NCBI GenBank assembly: GCA_038133845.1
Contig: JAYPUA010000022.1
Coordinates: forward strand, 1-53,578
DNA from: JAYPUA01 sp038133845
GTDB lineage: Bacteria; SAR324; NAC60-12
Direction of reading: 5' to 3'
DNA length: 53,578 nt
Part shown: piece by piece, positions 34,825 through 43,844 of the stretch
Position numbering within the stretch: position 1 is the first letter of the stretch
Layout: every line of letters starts with the position of its first letter
Made by a program: the position numbers and the translations under genes
The notes under the pieces: generated by a model
What the model was told of the DNA's origin: nothing
The model's input: only the letters and a program-made list of their open reading frames with translations
Database searches by the model: none

Positions 34825-35225
34825 GTGTCCTCCTTGGGTTCAAGCGTGAGAGAGGCCGAGTTGATGCAGTATCGCAGACCTGTGGGCCGAGGTCCATCCT
34901 CGAAAACGTGTCCCAGGTGGGAGTCGCAGCGGCTGCAGTGCACCTCGGTACGGACCATGAAGAGGCTCCGGTCCGTCTCCGTCTCCACCGCCTCGGCCTC
35001 GGTCGGCTGCCAGAAGCTCGGCCACCCGCTTCCGGAGTCATACTTGTGCTCGGATGCGAAAAGCTCCTGCCCACAGCACACGCAGCGATAGGTCCCGGGG
35101 CGCTTCTCGTCATGGTACCTCCCGGTAAACGCCCGCTCGGTCCCCTGACGTCGGCAGATCTCGTACTGCTCCGGAGTCAGCTGCTCCTGCCATTCCGCAT
35201 CGCTTCTGATGATCTTTTCTGTCAT
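34821..35225 (-). CDS. msrB: Peptide-methionine (R)-S-oxide reductase
   Basis: Repairs methionine-R-sulfoxide in proteins. It has 134 residues, a stand-alone MsrB domain. The four zinc cysteines are in YRCVCCGQELF and HCSRCDSHLGHVFEDGP. The substrate-binding block YDSGSGWPSFW and the catalytic Cys in RYCINSASL (about residue 119) are intact. There is no signal peptide, so it is probably cytosolic. It precedes the dienelactone hydrolase gene with a four-base overlap and diverges from the D15-type barrel gene. Confidence 0.93.
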   Translation of the reverse strand: MTEKIIRSDAEWQEQLTPEQYEICRRQGTERAFTGRYHDEKRPGTYRCVCCGQELFASEHKYDSGSGWPSFWQPTEAEAVETETDRSLFMVRTEVHCSRCDSHLGHVFEDGPRPTGLRYCINSASLTLEPKEDT

Positions 35226-35356
35226 GGTCTCTTTGGCTCCTGTTTTTGTTACAAAATGACAAAACCCCCGGGTTCCTCTGCATGGAAGGCTGGTTTATGA
35301 TCGAGAATTGTGAATCACCTCAACCGGCTTCCCGATCCTCTGATGTACAAGACCCT

Positions 35357-36688
35357 ATGATGCGCCGCTCCCCCTTGTTCCGCAAGCTCTCCTTGCTCCT
35401 CGTGCTCTTCCTCCTCTGCGCCTTCACCCTCCAGGCGCTGGAACGGCGTCGGGAGCAGTTCTCGACCGACTTCGGCTACCTCGTCGCTCCGATCCCCTAC
35501 ATCCTCCCCGGAGCTGGAGCCGGACTGGGAGTCATCGGCGGGTTCAACAACATTCCCTTCGGCAGCATCGAGACCACGGTGGACGTCTTTGCCGTTGGTG
35601 TTGGCGGCGGGGACATCAGCGGAACGATCGCGGGTTTCACCGACATCCCCCTCTGGCCGGAGACGCTGCTGCTGGATCTGACGACCGTGAACTTCAACCG
35701 CGGAACGCAGAAGGTCTACCGCTCCCGAGGGATGGACGAGGACTCCGATCCAGAGGACTTCTTCTACACCGAACTGACGGACACGCAGCTCCAGGGCGGG
35801 CGGCTGATCCTGACGTTGGCCGATCGGATGTTCGAGATCTTCACCATCCAGTACGACATCAACGCAGCCACCAGCGGCATCCTGGACAACGAGGGCGAGC
35901 GTCTGGCGACCTACGATCCACCTCAGCGCTTCGAGTTCCAGAGCCGCACCTACGGTTCGCAGATCGACTGGACGGACGATCGCACGGACCCTCGAAAAGG
36001 CCTCCGACTGGTCTACACGCGCTCGGCCAATCCGGACATCGAGGCCGAAGCGGGCGCGCCGAAGCGCATCAAGCTCGACACCCAGGACTACAACGCCACC
36101 GCCTACGTGCCTGTCCTCAGCAACAGCACCATCGCCTTCAACTGGTTTCGCTCCAGCGCCCTGGTCCGTGAGCAGGGGGAGACCGACGCGACCGTGATCT
36201 ACAACTACCTCCTCTCACAGTCGCAGTGTACGGTCTCCGGAGCCTGCACGGCCACCGAACAGGCCACGGAGCAGGCGGCCCTGCAGGATCAGGCGAACGA
36301 TCAGGCGACCTCCAACCGCTACGGCACCGCGGGCTCTCTGGGAGGCGCCTCCCGGCTGCGCTCCTTTGCCGGAGGACGCTTCACCGGTGCCGAGGTGGGC
36401 TTCCGGGCGGCCGAGCTTCGCTGGAATCTGACTGACGAGAACACCCCGTTCGACCTCTACTTCATCAAGGATGTCCGGACCGGAGTCCAGCTCGCGCTCT
36501 TCTATGAGGAGGGCTCGGTCTCGGACACCCCGTCCGATCTCTGGAAGGAGAAGCGCAGCTCCACCGGTGCCGGCGCCCGCCTGATCACCAGCTCCGGGTT
36601 CGTCTACCGCTTCGACGTGGCCACCGGTCAGGAGGGACGCGAGGTGATCCTCTTTGTCGACTACCCGTGGGGCACCATTGGCCAGTGA
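35357..36688 (+). CDS. BamA/TamA-like (D15) outer-membrane barrel protein
   Basis: A surface-antigen (Bac_surface_Ag/Omp85-barrel) protein of 443 residues. A signal peptide (RKLSLLLVLFLLCAFTLQA) is followed by a C-terminal-barrel-type body with alternating strands. The conserved loop-6-type motif is ASRLRSFAGGRF followed by GAEVGFRAAELRWNL (about residue 330). No POTRA repeats are visible, so it is a barrel-only member. An upstream ATG at 35297 has GGAAGG seven bases before it but would give a 20-residue polar leader before the signal peptide; I prefer 35357 for its signal peptide. It lies 108 bp before the TolC-adaptor-RND genes and may work with them. Confidence 0.8.
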   Translation: MMRRSPLFRKLSLLLVLFLLCAFTLQALERRREQFSTDFGYLVAPIPYILPGAGAGLGVIGGFNNIPFGSIETTVDVFAVGVGGGDISGTIAGFTDIPLWPETLLLDLTTVNFNRGTQKVYRSRGMDEDSDPEDFFYTELTDTQLQGGRLILTLADRMFEIFTIQYDINAATSGILDNEGERLATYDPPQRFEFQSRTYGSQIDWTDDRTDPRKGLRLVYTRSANPDIEAEAGAPKRIKLDTQDYNATAYVPVLSNSTIAFNWFRSSALVREQGETDATVIYNYLLSQSQCTVSGACTATEQATEQAALQDQANDQATSNRYGTAGSLGGASRLRSFAGGRFTGAEVGFRAAELRWNLTDENTPFDLYFIKDVRTGVQLALFYEEGSVSDTPSDLWKEKRSSTGAGARLITSSGFVYRFDVATGQEGREVILFVDYPWGTIGQ

Positions 36689-36796
36689 ATCCTGCGCTGA
36701 CAAATTGATACATCTCTATACGATTGGGAGATGCGCTCCCTGCGTTTTCCTGCGACGATGGGCAAGATTGCATCTTCTCTCCACCTCCGAGCGTCC

Positions 36797-38362
36797 ATGA
36801 ACCTGCGTCACCACCTCCTCCTCTCCCTGCTGCTCTGCAGCCTGCTCGCCCCCTTCAGCGTTCACGCCTTCACCGAGGCCGAGATCGAAGCCCTGCTGGA
36901 GCAGGCGGATCTGACGGAAATCGATGGGCGGCGCTATGCCAAGGTGCCCATGCAGCTGATCCTGCAGCTCGCCCAGGAGCGGGGAACGAACATCCAGAGC
37001 GCTCTCAAGGGCGTGGATGCCGCCCGGAGCGGCCTGCAGGCGGCCTCGGCAAAGTACGAATCCACCCTGACCGCCTCCGTGCAGCAGGGCAAGAGCGTGA
37101 GCTGGAGCAGCGGGGCCTCCTCCGGGCTCGACGCCTCCGGAGCACAGGTGAACTCGACCACGCTGGGAACCAGCTTCCGCAAGCCGACCTCCAGCGGCAT
37201 CTCCTACAGCCTCAACTACAGCGACACCACCAGCACCAGCACGGGAATCACCCGGGCCGAGGCCGGAGGGAGCGTCACCGTCGGCTCTGCCTCGGATGCG
37301 GTGAACACGTCCCGGCTGACCGCCTCCGTGGACGTGCCGATCTTTCAGGACTGGGGAGACGAGGTGAACGACGCCTCCATTCACCTCGCCGAAATCGGGG
37401 TGGACCGCACCATGCTGGGGGCCCGGCTGACGGAGGACCAGACGCTCAAGCAGGTCGCCTCGATCTATTGGGACCTCGCGGGCATCGTGGAGTCGATCGA
37501 GGTGCAGAAGCAGGCGGTCAAGCTCTCGGAGCGGCTGCTGCAGGACAACAAGGCCCGACTCGGGGCCGGAATCGTCAAGCCGATCGACGTCTCCCAGTCG
37601 GAGCTGCAGCTGCTCCGGGATCAGCAGACGCTGCGCGGCTCCCGGAACAGCCAGCTTGGGGTGGAGGATCAGGTCCGTGCTGTGCTCAACCTCCCGGAAC
37701 TCCCGGTGGGACTGCTTCCGGAAGATCGTCCCAAGGTGCGGCGGCTGACGTTGAGCAGCGAGGATCTGCTCAAGCGGGTCTATCAGGCGGACGTCCAGCT
37801 GCAGCAGCTGGACGCGGACGTGCGCACCAACCGCGTGGAGCTGACGCAGGCGCTCAACAAGGACCAGGCAAACCTCGACCTCAACCTCACCTACGTCCTC
37901 AACGGCTACTCCAGCAGCGGCAGCGCGACCTCGGACTTCAGCGAATCTGCGCTGCACGGCTACTCTGCAACCCTGACCTGGACGGTCCCGCTGGGGGGAA
38001 CCTCTGCCGAGGAGGGGGTGCTGCAGAAACGCATCGCCTCGGAGCAGAATCAGCTCAGCATCGAGCAACGCCGCTCCGAGCTGCAGGTGACGTTGAACGC
38101 GCTGCTGCGGGCGCTGGAGCTGAGCGAGGTGGAGATCCGGACCAACCAGTCGCTGCTGAAGATCACCCAGGACCAGCTGCGCAACGAGATCGAGCGCTTC
38201 CGCCTCGGACAGAGCACCAGCTTTCAGGTCGCTCAGTTCCAGCAGGAGGTCGCCAAGGCTCAGCAGAATGAAATCCTCTCCCGAATCCGCTACGAAAAGA
38301 ACTACCTGGACCTGCTGGTGCTCAGCGGAAGCCTCCACACCGAATACCAACTGAACCGCTAA
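36797..38362 (+). CDS. TolC-family outer-membrane efflux channel
   Basis: Outer-membrane factor for the tripartite pump. The 521-residue protein starts with a signal peptide ending near FSVHA-F. The OEP repeats are recognisable: long coiled coils (EVQKQAVKLSERLLQDNKAR, GAGIVKPIDVSQSELQLLRD) and Gly/Ser/Thr-rich barrel strands. The second repeat has FRLGQSTSFQVAQFQQEVA, the usual hallmark. ATG 36797 is preferred for the signal peptide; the frame extends back to 36731. It is followed by the adaptor gene 15 bp later. Confidence 0.88.
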   Translation: MNLRHHLLLSLLLCSLLAPFSVHAFTEAEIEALLEQADLTEIDGRRYAKVPMQLILQLAQERGTNIQSALKGVDAARSGLQAASAKYESTLTASVQQGKSVSWSSGASSGLDASGAQVNSTTLGTSFRKPTSSGISYSLNYSDTTSTSTGITRAEAGGSVTVGSASDAVNTSRLTASVDVPIFQDWGDEVNDASIHLAEIGVDRTMLGARLTEDQTLKQVASIYWDLAGIVESIEVQKQAVKLSERLLQDNKARLGAGIVKPIDVSQSELQLLRDQQTLRGSRNSQLGVEDQVRAVLNLPELPVGLLPEDRPKVRRLTLSSEDLLKRVYQADVQLQQLDADVRTNRVELTQALNKDQANLDLNLTYVLNGYSSSGSATSDFSESALHGYSATLTWTVPLGGTSAEEGVLQKRIASEQNQLSIEQRRSELQVTLNALLRALELSEVEIRTNQSLLKITQDQLRNEIERFRLGQSTSFQVAQFQQEVAKAQQNEILSRIRYEKNYLDLLVLSGSLHTEYQLNR

Positions 38363-38377
38363 CCGGACATCTTGCTC

Positions 38378-39508
38378 ATGAATGCTCTGAAGATCCTGCT
38401 CTCGCTGGGACTGGCCACCCTGCTCACCACACTCGTTGCCTGCCAGAGGGGAGGAGGCGGAGCCCAGTCCGCTCCTGCGGCAGCACGCGGAGAGGCCGCA
38501 GCCCAGAACGGTCCGGACGCAGAAGGCGGTCCGCAGGGAGCCGCGCCCGGTTCCGGGGGACCGGCTGCAGCTCAGAACACCAACGTCCGGGTCCAGGTCC
38601 TCGAGCCGCAGAGCATCGCCTCCGAGTCCACCTATGTGGGGAACCTGCTCCCGGAAGACCGGATCGTGGTCAAGTCCGAGATCGAAGGCATGGTCGAGGC
38701 CCTGCGCTTTGAGGAGAGCGACTCCGTCAAGCAGGGAGTGACGCTGGCCAACATCTCGACCAAGGAGTTTCAGGTGCGGCTGGAGATGGCCGAAGCCGAC
38801 TACCGCCTCGCCCGGATCAACTTCGAACGGGACGAGCAGCTCTCTCAGCGCAGTTTGATCACCCAGGCGCAGTTCGACCAGAGCCTCGCCCGCCGCGACA
38901 GCGCCCGGCTGGCCGAACAGCTGGCCGACATCAGCCTCAAGAAGTCCATCGTCCGCGCGCCGCTCAAGGGCGCAGTGAAGACGAAATTCGTCCAGCTTGG
39001 AGAGTACGTGCGCAAGGGCGACCCCATCGCCGAGATCCTGGACCTCAGCCGCATCAAGGTCGAACTCAACATCCCGGAGCGGGAGATCATCGGACTGCGT
39101 GAAGGGATGCAGGTGGATGTGGAGTCCTATGCGGTGAAGGAGATCCGACTCACCGGCAAGATCACCCGGATCGGACTGGAGGCGGACGCTCGCAACCGGA
39201 GCTTCCCTGTGGAGGTGACGGTCAACAACTCCAACAACGACCTGCGCCCGGGGATGCTGGCCCGGGTCACCATCCGCAAGGCCAGTCAGGACAACCAGGT
39301 GGTCATTCCGCGCAACGCCATCATTGAACGCGACAACGGGCGCGTGGTCTTCCTGGAGGATTCCGGGAGGGCCCAGCAACGCCTCATCTCCACAGGCATC
39401 AGTCGCAGCGACCGGGTTCAGGTCGTCAGCGGGCTGGCCTTCGGAGATCGCCTGATTGTTGAAGGCCACACCAAACTGACTGATGGCGAGCCCGTCAACA
39501 TTCGCTGA
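38378..39508 (+). CDS. RND efflux periplasmic adaptor lipoprotein
   Basis: Membrane-fusion protein linking pump and channel. The 376-residue protein starts with a lipoprotein signal ending in TLVAC (lipobox), then a Gly/Ala-rich linker to about residue 65. The biotinyl-lipoyl half motifs, hairpin and beta-barrel domains follow: VVKSEIEGMVEALRFEESDS, KSIVRAPLKGAVKTKFVQLG and NDLRPGMLARVTIRKAS. ATG 38378 is chosen over TTG 38372. It sits between the TolC-like and RND genes in the same operon. Confidence 0.9.
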   Translation: MNALKILLSLGLATLLTTLVACQRGGGGAQSAPAAARGEAAAQNGPDAEGGPQGAAPGSGGPAAAQNTNVRVQVLEPQSIASESTYVGNLLPEDRIVVKSEIEGMVEALRFEESDSVKQGVTLANISTKEFQVRLEMAEADYRLARINFERDEQLSQRSLITQAQFDQSLARRDSARLAEQLADISLKKSIVRAPLKGAVKTKFVQLGEYVRKGDPIAEILDLSRIKVELNIPEREIIGLREGMQVDVESYAVKEIRLTGKITRIGLEADARNRSFPVEVTVNNSNNDLRPGMLARVTIRKASQDNQVVIPRNAIIERDNGRVVFLEDSGRAQQRLISTGISRSDRVQVVSGLAFGDRLIVEGHTKLTDGEPVNIR

Positions 39509-39562
39509 ACCTGGAGCCTGAAGACCTCGGCGCTCCCTCCATCCCCTTTCCCTTTCGGGCCT

Positions 39563-42500
39563 ATGCATCCCAGTCACATTGCCATTCGCAACCCGATCTT
39601 TGTCTATATCCTGATCCTGCTGATCGTGATTGCGGGGACCATCTCCTATCGCACCATCCCGCGGGAGGCGGCACCGGACATCCAGATCCCGCTGCTGATT
39701 GTCACCATCCCCTTCCCTGGAGCCTCTCCGGAGGACGTGGAGTCGCTGATCACGAACAAGGCGGAGCTGGAGCTGCAGACCCTGAAGAACCTCAAGGAGA
39801 TCAAGTCGACCTCCTCGGAAGGGGTCTCGGCGATCACGATGGAGTTTACCTCCGACTTTGACATCAGCGAGGCGCGGACCAAGGTCCGCGAGGTGATGGA
39901 CCAGATCAAGCCAGACTTCCCGGATGATGTGGAGGACTACGTGGTCACGGAGATCAACCTCTCCGAGCAGCCCCTGATGCTGGTCAACCTCTCCGGAAGC
40001 ATGGGGACGCTGCGGCTGACCGAGATTGCGGATGAGTTGAAGGAGGACATCGAGTCGATCCCCGGAATCCTGGAGGTCCGCCGTGCCGGAGGGCTGGAGC
40101 GGGAGATCCGGGTCTACGTCAACCCGGACAAGCTGAGCAACTACCAGCTGGACCTCAACCAGGTCAACACGGCGATCAGCAATGAGAACATGAACCTCCC
40201 GGGCGGGACGGTGACGATGGGGCCGACGAAGTACCTGATCCGGGTTCCGGGAGAGTTCGAGACGCCTGCGGGGATCAACGACGCGCTGATCTCGGCCCCG
40301 GGGCAGGTCCCGGTGCGCGTGCGCGACGTGGCCAACGTCGTCTTCGGCTTCAAGGAGGTCACCAGCAAGTCGCGTCTGGACGGGCTGGAGTCGATCTCCC
40401 TGAGCGTGGTCAAGCGCAGCGGGGAGAACCTGCTGGCCATCCGGGACGAGGTCCGGGTACTGGTGCAACAGCTTGAGGCCGAGAATGGAGGGGCGGTCAA
40501 GGTCAGCATCCTCTCGGATCAGGGCAAGCGCGTTCAGCAGATCGTCCGGGACCTGGAGAACAACATCGTCACCGGCTTCATCCTGGTGTTCCTGGTGCTG
40601 CTGGTGGTGATGGGCGTGAGCAACGCGCTGCTGGTGGCCACGGCGATTCCGCTCTCCTTCCTGATGAGCATTGTGCTCATGAAGATCCTCGGGTTCACCT
40701 TGAACATCGTGGTCCTCTTCAGCCTGATCCTGGCCTTGGGGATGTTGGTGGACAACGCCATCGTGATGGTGGAGAACATCTTCCGTCATCGCCAGTCCGG
40801 GAAGAGGCGGCTGGAGGCCGCCATGATCGGTGCCAAGGAGGTCGCGGTCCCTGTGCTGACCTCGACGATCACGACCATCGGCGCCTTCTTCCCGCTGATC
40901 TTCATGCCCGGAATTGCCGGAGAGTTCATCAGCTACATCCCGAAGACCCTGATCATCACCCTGAGCTCCTCGCTGTTTGTTGCGGTGTTCATCAACCCGG
41001 TGCTGGCCTCCACGCTGATGCGGGTCAAGCGCCGCAAGGGCGTCCCTGAGGATCTGGAGGAGGACGACCTCAAGCAGATCGAATCCTCCCGCGGCCTGCA
41101 GGTCTACCAGCGCTTCCTCCGGAGGGCTCTGAAGATGCGGGCCATTGTGGTGGTCGGCTTCCTGGCCCTGTTTGTGGGCACCTTCTACGTCTACGGCAAG
41201 ACCACGCTGCGGAGCAAGGGGGTGGAGTTCTTCCCCAAGACCGAACCCGAGGAGGCCGTGGTCAACATCACCGCCCCGATGGGCACCACGCTGGAGATCT
41301 CCGACGACTACGTCAAGCAGGTGGAGGGCTTTGTGCAGCCCCACCAGGGCGCGCTGGAGGCCACCGTGGCCAACATCGGCCAGCGCCGCGGATTCGGCGG
41401 CTCCTCTTCAGGCAGCACCACCACCTACCTGAGCCACGTGGTGCTGGCCTTCCCGGACTGGGAACACTGGACGGTCAAGCCCTCGCAGATCATCACCAAC
41501 ATCCGCGCGGAGCTGTCCGGGATGGTCGGGGTGGACGTCAAGCTCTCCGAGGCTCAGCAGGGTCCGCCCACCGGAGCCCCGCTGAACATCGAGGTGCGTG
41601 GAGATGACTATGTCGCGATGATGCAGGCCTCCGAGGAGATCAAGCGCCGGATCAAGGGGATCCGCGGACTGGTGGACCTGAACGACGACTTTGACCGCAG
41701 CCGCCCGGAGATCAAGGTCCTCATCGACCGGGAGAAGGCCTCTCGACTCGGACTGCGGGCCTCCGCGCTGGCGAGCACCGTCCGGACCGCCTTCAACGGC
41801 AAGAAGGTCTCCGTCTTCCGGGATGGCCAGGACGAGTACGACATCATCGTGCAACTCGATCAGAGCTTCCGCCGCAACGCAACGGACCTGGAGTCGCTGT
41901 TCATCACCACGCCTGCCGGAGAGCTGGTGCGCCTGAGCGAGATCGCCAGCGTGGACACCGGGCCCTCCTACGGCTCCATCCGCCACGTGGGGACCGACCG
42001 GGTGATCACCATCTCCGGGGACACCTCGGGCATCCCGGGACCGGTGATTGTCGCCCAGGCCGAGCGGTTGCTGCAGGATCTGCAGATGCCTCCCGGAGTC
42101 AGCTTCTCCTTCACCGGAGAGAACGAGGACCGGATGGAGACACAGCAGTTCATCGGTCAGGCGATGCTGATCGCGGTGTTCCTGATCTTCCTCACCATGG
42201 TCGCGCAGTTCAACTCGCTCGCCATCCCCTTGATCATCCTGAGCGCGGTGTTCATGTCCATCATGGGGGTGCTGATCGGCCTGATGGTTCACGACCGACC
42301 GTTTGGGATCATCATGACCGGCGTGGGGACGGTTTCGCTGGCCGGGATCGTGGTCAACAACGCGATCGTGATGCTCGACTTCGTCAAGGAGCTGCGGCGT
42401 CGCGGCTACGGACGCAACGAGGCGATGATCCTCGCGGCAGTGGTGCGCTTCCGTCCGGTGATGCTCACCGCGATCACCACGGTCCTGGGGCTGGTCCCCA

Positions 42501-42748
42501 TGGCCATCGGGCTGGACATCAGCTTCCAGCGCGAGCAGATGGTGGTCATTGGCGCGGCAGGTGCGGTGTTCTGGCAGTCGATGGCCTATGCGATCATGTA
42601 CGGCCTGGGAGTGTCGACCTTCCTGACGCTGGTGATTGTCCCGGTGCTCTACTCTCTGACGGAAGGCTTCAAGGAACGCTTTGCCCGCCTGTTGGCCCGG
42701 TTGAGCAAGCCGTCTTCTCCAGACCCTGAACTGACTCAGGCGGCATGA
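39563..42748 (+). CDS. RND-family efflux pump, inner-membrane subunit
   Basis: AcrB/MdtB-type proton-driven exporter, 1061 residues, twelve membrane segments in the usual 1+5+1+5 layout, with two large periplasmic loops. The N-terminus reads HIAIRNPIFVYILILLIVIA. The TM4 proton-relay block is LALGMLVDNAIVMVENIF, with a single Asp (the AcrB pair is DD; here DN, as in several non-AcrB subgroups). The second half has GVGTVSLAGIVVNNAIVMLD and FRPVMLTAITTVLGLVPMAI. Substrates are unknown. It ends with ATGA overlapping the next gene. Confidence 0.92.
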   Translation: MHPSHIAIRNPIFVYILILLIVIAGTISYRTIPREAAPDIQIPLLIVTIPFPGASPEDVESLITNKAELELQTLKNLKEIKSTSSEGVSAITMEFTSDFDISEARTKVREVMDQIKPDFPDDVEDYVVTEINLSEQPLMLVNLSGSMGTLRLTEIADELKEDIESIPGILEVRRAGGLEREIRVYVNPDKLSNYQLDLNQVNTAISNENMNLPGGTVTMGPTKYLIRVPGEFETPAGINDALISAPGQVPVRVRDVANVVFGFKEVTSKSRLDGLESISLSVVKRSGENLLAIRDEVRVLVQQLEAENGGAVKVSILSDQGKRVQQIVRDLENNIVTGFILVFLVLLVVMGVSNALLVATAIPLSFLMSIVLMKILGFTLNIVVLFSLILALGMLVDNAIVMVENIFRHRQSGKRRLEAAMIGAKEVAVPVLTSTITTIGAFFPLIFMPGIAGEFISYIPKTLIITLSSSLFVAVFINPVLASTLMRVKRRKGVPEDLEEDDLKQIESSRGLQVYQRFLRRALKMRAIVVVGFLALFVGTFYVYGKTTLRSKGVEFFPKTEPEEAVVNITAPMGTTLEISDDYVKQVEGFVQPHQGALEATVANIGQRRGFGGSSSGSTTTYLSHVVLAFPDWEHWTVKPSQIITNIRAELSGMVGVDVKLSEAQQGPPTGAPLNIEVRGDDYVAMMQASEEIKRRIKGIRGLVDLNDDFDRSRPEIKVLIDREKASRLGLRASALASTVRTAFNGKKVSVFRDGQDEYDIIVQLDQSFRRNATDLESLFITTPAGELVRLSEIASVDTGPSYGSIRHVGTDRVITISGDTSGIPGPVIVAQAERLLQDLQMPPGVSFSFTGENEDRMETQQFIGQAMLIAVFLIFLTMVAQFNSLAIPLIILSAVFMSIMGVLIGLMVHDRPFGIIMTGVGTVSLAGIVVNNAIVMLDFVKELRRRGYGRNEAMILAAVVRFRPVMLTAITTVLGLVPMAIGLDISFQREQMVVIGAAGAVFWQSMAYAIMYGLGVSTFLTLVIVPVLYSLTEGFKERFARLLARLSKPSSPDPELTQAA

Positions 42749-43634
42749 CCATGAAAGTCGCCATCACTGGAGCGTCCGGACTGATCGGACGTGCGCTGTG
42801 CGAGCACTTGCGCGAGCAAGGTCACACGGTCTTTCGCCTGGTTCGCTCCAACCGGGACCTCTCCCCCGACACGATCTACTGGAACCCGGAGCTGCGTGAG
42901 ATCGAGGCGGGACCGCTGGCCGGAATGGACGCAGTGGTACACCTCGCCGGAGAGACGGTGGATGGCCGCTGGAACATCTCCAAGAAGCGGCGCATCCGGG
43001 AGAGCCGGGTGGAGGCCACCCGCTTTCTGGCAGAGGCGCTGGTCAACCTCCCCAAACCTCCAAAGGCGCTGATTTGCGCCTCGGCCATCGGCTACTACGG
43101 CTCTCAGCGCACTGAAGACCTCACGGAGGAGAGCCCTGCCGGAGAGGGCTTCCTCTCGGAGGTGGTGCGGGGCTGGGAGGCGGCGGTCGAGCCGCTTCGG
43201 AAAAGCGCGACCTCCTCACCGGACGGAGCAGGGGTGCGGCTGGTGCACCTGCGCATTGGCGTCGTCCTGGATCCTGAAGGCGGCGCGCTGGCCAAGCTGC
43301 TGCTGCCCTTTCGGCTTGGGCTTGGTGGTCCCCTGGGGCGCGGCAGGCAGTTCATGAGCTGGATCTCGCGTCGGGACGTGGTCGCTGCCTTCATGGAGGC
43401 CATCGGAAATCCGGACTACTCCGGGGTCTACAACCTGGTGTCGCCAAGGCCGGTGAGCAACCAGGAGTTCACCCGGGCGCTGGCTTCGGCCCTCAGGCGT
43501 CCTGCGTTCCTGCCTGTTCCGGAGCTGGCGCTAAAGCTGGTCTTTGGCGAGATGGCGAAAGAGACGATCCTCACCAGCCTCAAGGTCCTCCCACAGCGCC
43601 TGCTCGCCGCCGGATTCACCTTCCAGGACCCCGA
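42745..43634 (+). CDS. TIGR01777-family NAD-dependent epimerase-like protein (3' end lost in gap)
   Basis: Short-chain dehydrogenase-fold protein of the YfcH/TIGR01777 group, function unknown in the family. The N-terminal nucleotide site is KVAITGASGLIGRALCEHL. Further blocks are VVHLAGETVDGRWNISKKRR, CASAIGYYGSQ, HLRIGVVLDPEGGALAKLL, and GVYNLVSPRPVSNQEFTRAL. About 296 residues are readable; the family usually ends within about ten residues of the last one seen (LAAGFTFQDP). The true stop is therefore probably in the 100-N gap starting at 43635, and the frame after the gap is unreliable. ATG 42745 overlaps the RND stop; ATG 42751 is also possible. Confidence 0.8.
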
Positions 43635-43734
43635 NNNNNNNNNNNNNNNNNNNNNNNNNNNNNNNNNNNNNNNNNNNNNNNNNNNNNNNNNNNNNNNNNN
43701 NNNNNNNNNNNNNNNNNNNNNNNNNNNNNNNNNN
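43635..43734. other. Assembly gap (100 N)
   Basis: Exactly 100 unspecified bases. This is the conventional placeholder for a gap of unknown length, so the true distance between the epimerase and recJ is not known and further genes could be missing here. Confidence 0.98.
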
Positions 43735-43775
43735 CCTGAAAAATATGATTTTCGGCAAGTTGGCCTGAGCGCTGC

Positions 43776-43805
43776 TTGACCCGGAAAGAGAGTTCCGGCT
43801 AGAAT
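43776..43805 (+). promoter_or_regulatory. Candidate recJ promoter with a dyad in the spacer
   Basis: TTGACC (43776-43781) and TAGAAT (43800-43805, five of six matches to TATAAT) are 18 bases apart. The recJ GTG lies 40 bp further on. Within the spacer, CCGGAA and TTCCGG (43781-43798) form a perfect 6-bp inverted repeat around AGAGAG, a possible operator. This is the best sigma70-type promoter I see in the window. Confidence 0.5.
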
Positions 43806-43844
43806 GCGACACTTCTTTTTGGTAACGACTTTCGAGCTGGCACC

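Noticed and set aside
36716..41344. A 1542-codon open frame on the minus strand opposite the TolC, adaptor and RND genes
   Set aside because: It shares codon boundaries with all three sense genes, so a stop would need a sense TTA, CTA or TCA codon, which this GC-rich genome rarely uses. Its sequence is a His/Asp/Leu-rich mirror of the sense proteins, not a real protein.
39563..42748. DN instead of DD in the TM4 proton-relay motif as a sign of a dead pump
   Set aside because: Many functional RND subfamilies outside AcrB have a single Asp at this place, so this is not an anomaly.
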